Position numbers and translations under genes: made by a program. Positions 1 through 9,179 of a stretch of 64,000 bases of DNA are shown here, in pieces; positions within the stretch are counted from its first letter, which is position 1; every line of letters begins with the position of its first letter. This DNA is from Candidatus Helarchaeota archaeon (GTDB lineage Archaea > Asgardarchaeota > Lokiarchaeia > Helarchaeales > RDOG01), in NCBI GenBank assembly GCA_019058315.1, contig JAHPZH010000003.1, forward strand, positions 702,451 through 766,450. Reading direction: 5' to 3'. A model generated the notes under the pieces. That model did not search any database. It had not been told where the DNA came from and worked only from the letters and a program-made list of their open reading frames with translations.

Positions 1-230
1 TATTCGGGAATTCCTAACATTTTAAGCATTAAAAATTCTTCATCATTTATTTTTCTTAAAGCTAACTCTTCAATTGTTACAACATGTAAAACATTTTTTA
101 AAGTCGTAGCAGTCTTTACATCAATACTCTTAAAATGAATTAAATCAAGTTGTGCAAGTTGTTTTAAAGTCGTAATTGATTCTGGAATGTCAATAACATT
201 TTCAAGTTTGTTTTTTATAGATTCGTCCAT
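1..230 (-). CDS. hypothetical protein, 3' end cut off by window edge
   Basis: The reading frame opens with ATG at 230 on the minus strand and runs off the left edge without a stop, giving 76 residues. The protein is rich in short helices and contains two phrases of the kind seen in helix-hairpin-helix modules (a lysine-threonine-alanine turn followed by an LKNVLHVVTIEELA-like helix). This could be a small nucleic-acid-binding or protein-docking domain, but the similarity is only a visual impression. It is transcribed in the same direction as the PfkB kinase gene, which ends about 28 bases upstream of it, so the two may be co-transcribed. The function is unknown. Confidence 0.5.
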   Translation of the reverse strand, partial: MDESIKNKLENVIDIPESITTLKQLAQLDLIHFKSIDVKTATTLKNVLHVVTIEELALRKINDEEFLMLKMLGIPE

Positions 231-257
231 AAATACAGCCTCAAATATTAAAATCCA

Positions 258-1235
258 TTATAAATGCTTGTGATTATTATTCTTTTTATTATTGTTATTT
301 TCTTTCATAAATTTTAATACATTTTCCATAGAAGTCATTCCAGTTCTTGCTCCTACTTTAAGGCAATTTAAAGCCCCAGCAGCATTAGCAAAATTGGCGA
401 TTTTATCTAAGTCCCAATCCTTTAAATAACCTACGGAAAATGCAGCATTAAATGCATCACCAGCACCAGTTGTATCAATGGGTTTTATATTATATGCAGG
501 ATAAGTTTTTTGTTCGATTTTATCACCGTTTCTTGTAGAAATAACACAACCATCGCTTCCTAAAGTGACTGCAATAATTTTTATATTAGGTTTTTTTCCT
601 AGCAAAATCTTTGCGGCAACTGTTGGGTCGTGCTTCCCAGTCAGTTCCATTATTCCCAGTCTTTGGGGAATTAGTATATCGACAAGATCCAAAAATTTTT
701 CAATCTCATCATAACCGTATTGGACTGCAACTTGTTTTTCTAAATCAAATGAAATAATTATATCAGGATTATCCTTTTTTGAGGCTTTTATTATATATTC
801 TGAAACATCCTTATGAATGGCTGTAGTATGAATTAATTTTGCACCCTTTATAAGTCTTAAATCAATATCTTCTGGAACCTTGAGCCTTGTTTTAATCATG
901 TAAGGACTTTGAATAATTACCCGTTCTCCACTTCCTGTAACCATAATAAAATTTACTGCTGAACTGGAATCGTCTTTAATTTGTAATAAAGAAGTGTCAA
1001 CTCTTTCCTTTTCAAAATCCTGTAAAAGGGTTTCCCCAGCTGAATCATTTCCAATTGCACCCACAAAACCTGCTGGGATGCCTAATCGTGCAACGCCTGT
1101 AATATAATTACCTGTTACGCCACCAGGAAGATATACATAGCTTTCTGCATCAACTTTTTCATCGGGTTCTGGGAAATGTTTAATTTTTGCTATCATATCT
1201 AGGGCGCAAGCACCGACACCTAAAATTTCAGCCAT
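258..1235 (-). CDS. PfkB-family carbohydrate/nucleoside kinase
   Basis: This is a cytosolic kinase of the ribokinase/PfkB family, which transfers the ATP phosphate to a sugar or nucleoside. The N-terminal region carries the family's glycine-rich substrate loop (PGGVTGNYITGVARLG), and the C-terminal signature DTTGAGDAFNAAF lies near residues 254-266 and holds the anion hole and catalytic aspartate. At about 325 residues it is full length. I chose the ATG at 1235 over a TTG twelve bases upstream because family members start close to the first strand (MAEILGVGACALD). The neighbouring 6-phospho-3-hexuloisomerase lies upstream on the same strand, so a sugar-phosphate or ribulose-monophosphate substrate is a reasonable guess, but the substrate cannot be read from the sequence. 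Confidence 0.9.
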   Translation of the reverse strand: MAEILGVGACALDMIAKIKHFPEPDEKVDAESYVYLPGGVTGNYITGVARLGIPAGFVGAIGNDSAGETLLQDFEKERVDTSLLQIKDDSSSAVNFIMVTGSGERVIIQSPYMIKTRLKVPEDIDLRLIKGAKLIHTTAIHKDVSEYIIKASKKDNPDIIISFDLEKQVAVQYGYDEIEKFLDLVDILIPQRLGIMELTGKHDPTVAAKILLGKKPNIKIIAVTLGSDGCVISTRNGDKIEQKTYPAYNIKPIDTTGAGDAFNAAFSVGYLKDWDLDKIANFANAAGALNCLKVGARTGMTSMENVLKFMKENNNNKKNNNHKHL

Positions 1236-1344
1236 TTTTAAGCCCAATTTTATTATTTTTTAAATGTGTTTTTTGATAATTTTTAATTTATAATGGATTT
1301 TAAAAATATTCCTTCACATATAATTTCAAAAAAATTACAGTTAT

Positions 1345-1896
1345 TTATTCCACAGATGCATGTCTTGCATGGATGTAATCCTCGTCAATCTTTAATTCAT
1401 CCATTATAACTCTTGCTAGTGAATCAAATAGCGCAAATGCAGCAGTATCAAAAAGACTCGTATAGGGAGCTAGACTTTTAGTTTTTTCAACTTTTGTTTT
1501 ACTTTTCAAATCTATGATTATATCAGCTAATTTCCCTATTGTACATTCAGGATTTGAGGTAATTAAAACGAGTTTACCTCCAATTTCTCTAACTTTTTTT
1601 GCGAATGCAACAGTACTAATTGTTTCACCAGATCCTGATATCGCTATTAAAATATCTTTATCCGTAAAGCGGTGTGTAATGGTATCACCAATAAAACAAG
1701 ATTTTACTCCCAAATGCATGAGGCGATGTGCAAATGTTCGTCCCACAAGTCCCGATCTGCCAGCTCCATAAACAAACGTCATTCGACAATAATGAATTAA
1801 GTTAGTTATTCCTTTAATATCATGTTCATCAATTATTTCTGTTAATTTTTTAATATTATCCGCTATTTCAAGTATTGTATCATGAAAATTACCCAT
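1345..1896 (-). CDS. hxlB: 6-phospho-3-hexuloisomerase (SIS domain)
   Basis: The enzyme interconverts 3-hexulose 6-phosphate and fructose 6-phosphate in the ribulose monophosphate pathway, which archaea run backwards to make pentoses. The 183-residue length is exactly that of the PHI family. A single SIS domain is visible: the sugar-phosphate-binding stretch VYGAGRSGLVGRTFAHRL near residues 42-59, the second loop ISGSGETIS near 86-94, and a C-terminal arm ending in HARHASVE, where PHI enzymes carry a catalytic histidine/glutamate. No hexulose-phosphate synthase partner is present in the window. The gene lies about 110 bases upstream of the PfkB kinase on the same strand. Confidence 0.9.
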   Translation of the reverse strand: MGNFHDTILEIADNIKKLTEIIDEHDIKGITNLIHYCRMTFVYGAGRSGLVGRTFAHRLMHLGVKSCFIGDTITHRFTDKDILIAISGSGETISTVAFAKKVREIGGKLVLITSNPECTIGKLADIIIDLKSKTKVEKTKSLAPYTSLFDTAAFALFDSLARVIMDELKIDEDYIHARHASVE

Positions 1897-2006
1897 AAAA
1901 GCTCACTCACTTAGTAATTCTATTCTTTAAATAGGATTATTGTATAGATTATTAAAAATATAGTAATTAAAATTAGAATAAAAATGATTTCAAAGAGATT
2001 TTAATA

Positions 2007-2762
2007 ATGGAAAAAAATAAGTATCCAATTACAATTGAGGGTGAAACAGCCCAAATTAGGACTGCAGCAGAACTTGTAGTCGCGTTAGATGTCCTCCAAG
2101 GAAATCATGACCGTATGGTATTGCAGCAATTACATCAAAAAATAGTGGACATCATCAAGAGTCCTCAGGATTTATATATGATTTTAAAAGTTTTATCCGC
2201 AGATGACCAGATCTTTCTAATAGAAGCTCTGGGTGTAAATTTAGTTAAAGTAGTAAAAAGAGCCAGTGCTTTACGAGATATATTTGCTATGTTATCGGAA
2301 GGTAAAGTAGAAGAACAAATTTTAAAAGTTCTAGGTCCCAGTGGTCTACGTAGTTTGGTTCATTCAGCACGTGAATTATCTGAGATCCTCGAATGGGTAT
2401 ATGATATATGTGATAAATATGTCCTCGAATTGCTTGGTCCAGATTATTTGAGACGTATCTTTCAAAGTGGTGAAGAACTTAGCCTCGTTTTACATTCAAT
2501 CGATCATGATTGTCAAAATGGGCTAATTGAAATCATTGGTTGGGAACAGGTTGTATCTTTAGTTAGAAATAGACGTGATTTAGCACATCTACTAAGAGCA
2601 TTACCAAGTGAACTTAGTAAAAAATTGTTGAATTTTTTTACAAAAGAACAATTATGGGAGATAATTATCGATGATCACGGTTGGAAATATCTCTATAAAT
2701 ATCTTGAATCTGATGAGGCTAATTATCTAAGTGAGTTATTGGAGGTAGAAAAACATGCCTAA
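2007..2762 (+). CDS. helical-repeat protein upstream of an amidohydrolase
   Basis: I do not recognise a named family. The 251-residue protein is almost entirely alpha-helical and shows four or five degenerate units of roughly 35-40 residues. Each has the pattern 'leucine-glycine, then LxxLVxxxxxLxxLLxxL' (for example VLGPSGLRSLVHSARELSEI and LLGPDYLRRIFQSGEELSLV). Such solenoids usually bind proteins. No signal peptide or membrane segment is seen, so it is probably cytosolic. It overlaps the start of the next gene by 8 bases, which implies translational coupling, so it is most likely a partner or regulator of the amidohydrolase. Confidence 0.8.
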   Translation: MEKNKYPITIEGETAQIRTAAELVVALDVLQGNHDRMVLQQLHQKIVDIIKSPQDLYMILKVLSADDQIFLIEALGVNLVKVVKRASALRDIFAMLSEGKVEEQILKVLGPSGLRSLVHSARELSEILEWVYDICDKYVLELLGPDYLRRIFQSGEELSLVLHSIDHDCQNGLIEIIGWEQVVSLVRNRRDLAHLLRALPSELSKKLLNFFTKEQLWEIIIDDHGWKYLYKYLESDEANYLSELLEVEKHA

Positions 2763-3810
2763 TGAAGCAATTCCAACTTGGACCAGAGATCCAACCAAAC
2801 CTGGATCTTTAACTCCTTTACGGGGAAGCAAATACGAAATGATTGATTCACATCTTCATGTAGTGAATTTTATTCAAGAAACCCCAGGCGGAAACGCTCT
2901 TATTAAAGCCATGGATAAAGCAAATGTAGGCAAGGCTGTTATTTTTGGACTGCCTGTTGCAAAAATATGGGCAGGACAAGACAGAGAGCCACCGGATTAT
3001 TATTTGGCAAATGATTCCCGTTGCTATTATTATAGTTACTCAGATGTAATTGTAGCAGAAATGGTTCGTGCTTTACCAAATAAACAACAAGAGCGTCTTT
3101 ATCCCTTAATATGTGGTTTCAATCCGACCGATAAATATGCATTTAGGCATATAGAGAGATTATACAATCAATACCCTGATGTATGGAGTGGTATCGGTGA
3201 AATACTGTTACGTCATGATGATCTCACAGCACTTACATATGGAGATGCCGCACGTGCTAACCATCGTGCACTTTGGCCAGTATATCAGTTCGCAGCAGAC
3301 CATGATTTACCAGTATTAATGCATCAAAATATAACTTCTGTTAGTAAAAGCGACCATCCGGTATATTTATATGAACTCGAGGAAGCACTTCGTGATTTCC
3401 CTAGGACTCGTTTTGTCTTGGCTCATTGTGGAATATCAAGACGAGTTAATGTTCCATTCTACCATGAAATGATTAAACGATTACTTGATCAATATCCTTT
3501 ATTGGTGGTGGATTACTCATGGATTATCTTTGATGTAGTCATCTGCCCTAATGGAAAGCCTCAAAAAGAATGGATAGAACTTACAGAAGAATATAGCGAA
3601 AGGATTTGTCTCGGATCAGATATGGTGACTAAATTTGAGCGCATAGGTCCAGAATTGCAACGTTATGATGTATTTCTTGATCAGCTTAGTGAGACAGCTC
3701 GTGCCAACATTTGTTGGCATACTCCAGAAAGAGTTTATAGCCGAAATAAAGGCAAAGTGAAACTAACTGAAACATCTCTTGACTATTATGCATCTATAAC
3801 TGGTTATTAA
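2755..3810 (+). CDS. metal-dependent amidohydrolase (amidohydrolase_2 family)
   Basis: This is a TIM-barrel hydrolase or decarboxylase of the amidohydrolase_2 family (ACMSD/uronate-isomerase-like). The metal-binding set is intact: D31-S-H33-L-H35 on strand 1, H190 in LPVLMHQN, H224 in LAHCG and D289 in CLGSDM; E149 in GIGEI may bridge. At 351 residues it is typical for the family. The ATG lies inside the end of the upstream helical-repeat gene, behind the SD-like ggagg. The substrate cannot be predicted: the family includes hydrolases of cyclic amides, lactones and decarboxylases of aromatic acids. The coupling to a solenoid protein is unusual for this family. Confidence 0.9.
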   Translation: MPNEAIPTWTRDPTKPGSLTPLRGSKYEMIDSHLHVVNFIQETPGGNALIKAMDKANVGKAVIFGLPVAKIWAGQDREPPDYYLANDSRCYYYSYSDVIVAEMVRALPNKQQERLYPLICGFNPTDKYAFRHIERLYNQYPDVWSGIGEILLRHDDLTALTYGDAARANHRALWPVYQFAADHDLPVLMHQNITSVSKSDHPVYLYELEEALRDFPRTRFVLAHCGISRRVNVPFYHEMIKRLLDQYPLLVVDYSWIIFDVVICPNGKPQKEWIELTEEYSERICLGSDMVTKFERIGPELQRYDVFLDQLSETARANICWHTPERVYSRNKGKVKLTETSLDYYASITGY

Positions 3811-3951
3811 TCAGCGATTATCATGAGAACACTTAATAAAAAAATTATTATTAAACAAAATACTGAAAAACCATATCAATATCCTTTTTTTTATATTTTC
3901 GGATATAATATACTATATCAAGTTCTTTAATCGATTAATTTTGGAATGTAA

Positions 3952-4296
3952 TTAGTCTTCGTCATTAAGATCAGGGGGAGCTATTACTTCACCGACGCAA
4001 ACGCTGTTTTTATCAATAATCTTCAATTTTTTATTAATAGAAAATTGACAATCATGTCCATAACCAGATAATGGTCCACAATCTATAAAATAAGCTTTTT
4101 TCTTTTCAGTAATGGTTACTATAAAATCATTTACCAAATTTTCTAATCCAGAACTTAAATTTCCATAAACACCGAAATCTCCACTTTTCTTTAACGCCTC
4201 GTCCAAAATTTTTGCTATTCTATTTTTTTCATCTATATTCTTCTCTTTTTTGGAAATAAATCGTATCTTTGCTACAATATCGTCAAATTTAGACAT
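3952..4296 (-). CDS. hypothetical protein, 114 residues
   Basis: The gene is preceded by an SD-like ggtgtga eight bases before ATG, and it has normal codon use. The first 45 residues are a charged helix. The rest looks like a small mixed alpha/beta domain with a roadblock-like beta hairpin (YGNLSSGLENLVNDFIVTIT...KKAYFIDCG), and the tail is acidic (DLNDED). I do not recognise a family. It could be a small longin/roadblock-type protein, but that is only an impression. It stands alone between convergent and divergent neighbours. Confidence 0.65.
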   Translation of the reverse strand: MSKFDDIVAKIRFISKKEKNIDEKNRIAKILDEALKKSGDFGVYGNLSSGLENLVNDFIVTITEKKKAYFIDCGPLSGYGHDCQFSINKKLKIIDKNSVCVGEVIAPPDLNDED

Positions 4297-4484
4297 TTAT
4301 TTCACACCCTAATAACGGGATGATATTAATGAATTTATTAACATTTTTTCGCATATAATTATTCCCAACCATTCAAAATTACTAAAATAGTCAGTTTTTC
4401 TTTTCAAGTAAAAAAGAAAATTTATATTTTAGTGAACCGTTTACAATATGTGGAATAGAATTAATTAATAATGAGGAGAATACT

Positions 4485-5090
4485 ATTAAAGAAATCGAAT
4501 TGGGAAATATTCTAGATGAAAAAAAGCTAGAAGAAGAAATTAATAAAATAAAGAAAAAGGGAAAGAGGTTATTCGATAAAGGAGATTATTTAGAGGCTCA
4601 AAAACTATTTAAAAATATGGAATCTAGTCTATTAAAAATAAATAGGAAAAATGAAGCATTATTTTTTTCTCGTAAATACGAGCAAATCAAAAATCTAACT
4701 GATCAGCGCAGAGAAACCTTAAAACTTTTAACACAAGCAAAATTTAAGAAAGATATTATTCAAGTGATAAATCTATATAATGAAATAATTGAAATTTCTA
4801 AAGAATTGAATGATATTGATGGTATAGAGATGTATAATGTAAAACTAAAAGAATATACTAAATCCTATAAAATTTCTATCCCTGAATTAGAATTGAAATT
4901 GATGGTTTTAGAAGAGCAAGCAGCAAAGTGTGAGAGTGAATATTTATATGGGGCAGCTTCCGATAATTACGAAAAATGTGAGAAAATATGTTTATTATTA
5001 AGACAATTAGGGGAAGAAGAAGAAGATAATTTAGAAAAATTTAGAAAAAAGAAAGAATCACTTCGAAATATAATTTCAAAACAAGAATAG
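4485..5090 (+). CDS. coiled-coil/TPR-like protein with probable ATT start
   Basis: This 201-residue protein is strongly helical and charged, with pairs of helices resembling TPR-like units (GDYLEAQKLFKNMESSLLKI; CESEYLYGAASDNYEKCEKI). It resembles the coiled-coil protein encoded at 60968-61420. No ATG exists in frame near the beginning. A strong SD (gaggag, 4473-4478) lies six bases before an in-frame ATT at 4485, which I take as the start; the alternative is TTG at 4500, whose spacing to that SD is too long. Its function is unknown, perhaps a scaffold. It is followed by a promoter-like AT stretch and the large propeller gene. Confidence 0.7.
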   Translation: MKEIELGNILDEKKLEEEINKIKKKGKRLFDKGDYLEAQKLFKNMESSLLKINRKNEALFFSRKYEQIKNLTDQRRETLKLLTQAKFKKDIIQVINLYNEIIEISKELNDIDGIEMYNVKLKEYTKSYKISIPELELKLMVLEEQAAKCESEYLYGAASDNYEKCEKICLLLRQLGEEEEDNLEKFRKKKESLRNIISKQE

Positions 5091-5251
5091 ATTTTCTTTT
5101 TTTATAAAATAGTTATTCTTCGCTTTATATGGTATAATCTCGGTGTTAAGATTTTTCTTTAAAGATTAATAAGTTTCTTTATAATATATATAAGGAGCGA
5201 TTTTAAGGAATTTAGAAATTAAAATATTAAATTATAATAAAGGTTAGGATA

Positions 5252-8200
5252 ATGCGAAGACATAAAATTTTAGGATTTTTAATATATTTATTTACAATCT
5301 TAATTATTATCCCCTCAAATTATTCCTTTTCAACCAATGAAACTCTTCCTTGGAATTTATTAATAACAAATGAAAATCGTTCTCCTTCAGTCTACGATCC
5401 AATACTATTATCTCCCTCCTACAGTCCATGGTCCAATGCAACGATAATTTCAGATGATTTCATTGGATGGAATAATGATTCAAGTCAGTTTGCGGATATT
5501 GCCACAGATATATATGGAAATGTGCATGTTGTTTGGGAGGATCAAACTATTGGTGAATGGGGAACTGATCATGAAATAATGTATGCAAATTATACAGGTT
5601 CGAGTTGGTCCAATTCCACAGTTATTTCAGACGATTTTACAGGGTGGAATACCGGTGATAGTCACAGACCAAGCATTGCTACAGATAGTAATGGAGATGT
5701 TCATGTTGTCTGGAATGATAACACTAATGGTCCATGGTATGATAGCGTAGGAGATTGGGAAATTATGTATGTAAATTATACATCATCGGGCTGGTCCAAT
5801 GCCACGGTGATTTCTGATGATTTCACAGGATGGAATGATCAGGGTAGTTATTGGCCTGACATCGCAGTGGATAAAAATGACAATTTGCATGTTGTTTGGG
5901 AGGATTGGACGGATGGTGAATGGGGAACGGATCGTGAAATAATGTATGTAAATTATACATCATCGGGTTGGTCCAATGCCACCGTGATTTCAGACGATTT
6001 TACTGGATGGAATAATGATACTAGTAATTACGCTAACATCGCCATAGATATATATGGAAATTTGCATGTGGTCTGGGAGGATTTTACAGTTGGTGAATGG
6101 GGATCTGATCATGAAGTAATGTATGTAAATTATACATCATCGGGTTGGTCCAATGCCACCGTTATTTCAGATGATTTTACAGGGTGGAATACCGGTGATA
6201 GTCACAGACCAAGCGTTGCAACAGATAATAATGGAGATGTGCACGTAGTCTGGAATGATGGCACAGATGGTACGTGGGGAACTGATTGGGAAATTATGTA
6301 TTCAAACAATTCTGCTGGAGGTTGGTCTAAGGCAACTGTGATTTCGGATGATAGTACCAATTGGAATTATGATGGTAGCTATCAACCTGAGATTGCTATA
6401 GATAAAAATGGAGATTATCATGTTGTCTGGAATGATTGGACGCCTGGTGAATGGGGAACAGATCATGAAATAATGTATGTAAAACATGTTGGTACAGGTT
6501 GGACTAACGCAACAGTGATCTCGGACGACGGTACTGGATGGAATAATGGTGATAGTTCTATCGCTCAGATTGCAACGGATAATAATAGCTATATTCACGT
6601 AGTCTGGCATGATGACACGGATGGTGAATGGGGAACTGATTATGAAATTATGTACTCACGGTATCTTTGGGAAAATAACCCTCCAACTTCAAATCACCCA
6701 AATAATATTACGACTCCGATAAGCGACACAGATAAGATTGGATGGATATTATATGATGATTATGATGAAGGTTATTATCGAGTCTGGGCAAATGATACAA
6801 ATGGAAATTATTACATACGGGAAGATTGGCAACCTTGGACCAATAATACGCTTTTGAATGTTACTATTAACCGCACTGCGTTAGGAATTTATAATTATAC
6901 AATAGAATATAATGATAGTGCAGGGATTTTTGGCAATCCCGACACTGTTATAGTTTACGTGGTTGGTAACAACGGTTCAAAACAATTTTTAAGCTCTGGA
7001 ATTAATTACATCTTTCAATATGATAATGAGAGCTTTTTATGGGTGAATTTAACGATTTTTGTATCATATGAAACTAATTTAACAATAACAACATATTTAA
7101 AAAAGCCTATAACCTTTGAAGATTTATCAGAGGGGTTTCTCTTTTTTGATTTAACATTAGAGGATCCAAACGCAATAGCTAATGTGATTATACGATTTCA
7201 TTATAATGAATCACTTCTTAATGGTATTGAGGAACAAAAAATTGTTCTATATATTTTTAATGAGGGAGCCGGGAAATGGGAAATACTCGATAATGCGACG
7301 TCTAATTATAATGATAACTATTTTCAAGTTAATTTAGCTCATCTGTCAAAATTTGCAATGGCACCTAAATCACAAAAAGAAATACCAATTATATTTCTTC
7401 CTCCTTCAGGTGGGGATAATTTGCTATTATATATCATTATCGGAGGAATAGCAATAACAACTATCGCTATTATTGTTGCTGTAAAAAAACGGAAGGAGGA
7501 ACTGGAACCTATTAAAAAAATGAAATTTAAGAAGGAAGAATTAAAAATTAAAAGAGCCTACGACTATTTAGGAGGGGATATTAGATATAAAGTAGTCGTA
7601 GAAAACATCTCCAAGGAAAACATTAGGGATATTTCAGTAGAATTAGATGTTAGCAAGGGATTTGAACAAACAAAACCAATAAATAAAATAAAGAAACTTG
7701 AGCCAGGAGAAAGCATTGGCTCTGATTTTACTCTCACTCCAATGACTTGTGGCAAGACAAGGATTCATGGAAAAGTTTCTTACATTAATGGAAAAGGTAA
7801 ACCGGTAACAACGGAGGTTTCCCCTTCTATAGTCCAAATTAAATGTCCCTTGGTGCAACCCAAAACAATTTCTTTATCAGAACTCATGAAATTGATGGGT
7901 AAGTTACAAAGCAGTCATACAGAAATTGAATATTCTAGACTTAGTAAGGCATTGGCATATCAAATTGCAAAGGAACAGGTTTCTTCGCTGGATGTTTTGG
8001 AAGTAGAAGAGAATGAGGATATTTTCCATGTAATTTATAGTGGTGAGGCTAAAGTCGGTGGAGACTTGATCATCATTGATTTAATTGTGAAAGATAAAAT
8101 AATTATCAATGTATACTTAAAAGATATTAAACAGGCTACGGGGTTTTTAGCTAACATTAAAAATTTGATAAATCTAGCAATAAAATATTCTTCAAGGATT

Positions 8201-9010
8201 TCAACTACTTTGGGTGTCATAACTTCCAAGATTTATAATTTATTTGAATTTGCTGGTCGACTCTCAGACCTAAATAACTTGTGCATCGAAAAAGCTCCAG
8301 TTGATGATATTCTTCTAGTGCTAAAAGAATTAAATATCAAGTCGAATTCTTATTTCTCAGGTTTAAAGATTGCCCAAACCCTTCAAGAAAATTTCAAGAA
8401 TTGGATAAATAATCTAGATCAAATCAAGGATGAAGAAATCTGGGACAGAACGTATCTAAACATGAGATACGATATTATCAACTTGATAGATGCAATCATC
8501 TTACTCTCAGAATCAAATTCAAAGAATTATTATGAAGCACCAGATTCTGAAGAAACTATAAAGAAAAACATCGAAATAGGAAATAAACAGTTAATAGATG
8601 AATATAAGAAAATTTTGGAGCAATATTCCAAAAATATCATATTCGCTTTGATGGTAATTGAGAAGAATGGAGGACTCAATTTGTACACGTATGATTTCAA
8701 GGAGGAAAAACTGGCATCGGATTTAATTGGTGGATTTTTAACTGCGATAAGAAGTTTTGGAACCGAAATATCAAAAGAAGAAACTATCATGAAAAAACTT
8801 TCGTATGAGCACTTTCAAATCGAGCTTTTAGAAGGACAACATATAATAGCTGCACTCTTTACTTCTGGAATTTCCGATCAACTAACTAAGGAACGGCTGA
8901 ATAAATTTTTAATCAAATTTGAAAAACAATTCAAAAACGAATTAGAAACATTCATGGGAGATATTTCACGATTCGAAAGGGCTAAAGATCTTATAAATCA
9001 AATTTTCTAA
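5252..9010 (+). CDS. seven-bladed propeller, single-pass membrane protein with cytosolic roadblock/longin-like domain
   Basis: This 1252-residue protein has a signal peptide (residues 1-26). Seven near-identical repeats of 59-62 residues follow (starts near 60, 119, 181, 240, 299, 358 and 417), built on the pattern WSNATVISDD, GWN, IAxDxxGxxHVVW, GEWGTDxEIMY. Seven units fit one closed beta-propeller outside the cell. Then come Ig-like or PGF-type beta regions (480-700) and one membrane helix (about 722-745) with a KKRKEE stop-transfer. The inside part has a CARDB/Ig-like domain (767-865), a helical region, and near residues 1125-1240 an alpha/beta domain with the roadblock/longin look (IIFALMVIEKNGGLNLYTYDF, HIIAALFTSG). 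The repeats are almost identical in DNA, suggesting recent duplication. This could be a sensor or scaffold coupling an external ligand to small-GTPase machinery, which is inference. Confidence 0.85.
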   Translation: MRRHKILGFLIYLFTILIIIPSNYSFSTNETLPWNLLITNENRSPSVYDPILLSPSYSPWSNATIISDDFIGWNNDSSQFADIATDIYGNVHVVWEDQTIGEWGTDHEIMYANYTGSSWSNSTVISDDFTGWNTGDSHRPSIATDSNGDVHVVWNDNTNGPWYDSVGDWEIMYVNYTSSGWSNATVISDDFTGWNDQGSYWPDIAVDKNDNLHVVWEDWTDGEWGTDREIMYVNYTSSGWSNATVISDDFTGWNNDTSNYANIAIDIYGNLHVVWEDFTVGEWGSDHEVMYVNYTSSGWSNATVISDDFTGWNTGDSHRPSVATDNNGDVHVVWNDGTDGTWGTDWEIMYSNNSAGGWSKATVISDDSTNWNYDGSYQPEIAIDKNGDYHVVWNDWTPGEWGTDHEIMYVKHVGTGWTNATVISDDGTGWNNGDSSIAQIATDNNSYIHVVWHDDTDGEWGTDYEIMYSRYLWENNPPTSNHPNNITTPISDTDKIGWILYDDYDEGYYRVWANDTNGNYYIREDWQPWTNNTLLNVTINRTALGIYNYTIEYNDSAGIFGNPDTVIVYVVGNNGSKQFLSSGINYIFQYDNESFLWVNLTIFVSYETNLTITTYLKKPITFEDLSEGFLFFDLTLEDPNAIANVIIRFHYNESLLNGIEEQKIVLYIFNEGAGKWEILDNATSNYNDNYFQVNLAHLSKFAMAPKSQKEIPIIFLPPSGGDNLLLYIIIGGIAITTIAIIVAVKKRKEELEPIKKMKFKKEELKIKRAYDYLGGDIRYKVVVENISKENIRDISVELDVSKGFEQTKPINKIKKLEPGESIGSDFTLTPMTCGKTRIHGKVSYINGKGKPVTTEVSPSIVQIKCPLVQPKTISLSELMKLMGKLQSSHTEIEYSRLSKALAYQIAKEQVSSLDVLEVEENEDIFHVIYSGEAKVGGDLIIIDLIVKDKIIINVYLKDIKQATGFLANIKNLINLAIKYSSRISTTLGVITSKIYNLFEFAGRLSDLNNLCIEKAPVDDILLVLKELNIKSNSYFSGLKIAQTLQENFKNWINNLDQIKDEEIWDRTYLNMRYDIINLIDAIILLSESNSKNYYEAPDSEETIKKNIEIGNKQLIDEYKKILEQYSKNIIFALMVIEKNGGLNLYTYDFKEEKLASDLIGGFLTAIRSFGTEISKEETIMKKLSYEHFQIELLEGQHIIAALFTSGISDQLTKERLNKFLIKFEKQFKNELETFMGDISRFERAKDLINQIF

Positions 9011-9179
9011 ACCTAGTTAAAATTTTAAACAAAAGCAAATAGAGAACATAGAAATAATTTTTTAAAATTTTTTGAAGTCTTGATTGAGTTAAAGAAAAAT
9101 ATGTTGAGCTAAACCATATTTATTTGATATTTTTGTTAAAATTAATAAATCATTATATCATCTTCTAGTTGGTGCATAA

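Noticed and set aside
5420..6670. Long repeated DNA blocks as a CRISPR or satellite
   Set aside because: Period is about 180 bases and fully explained by propeller repeats in frame.
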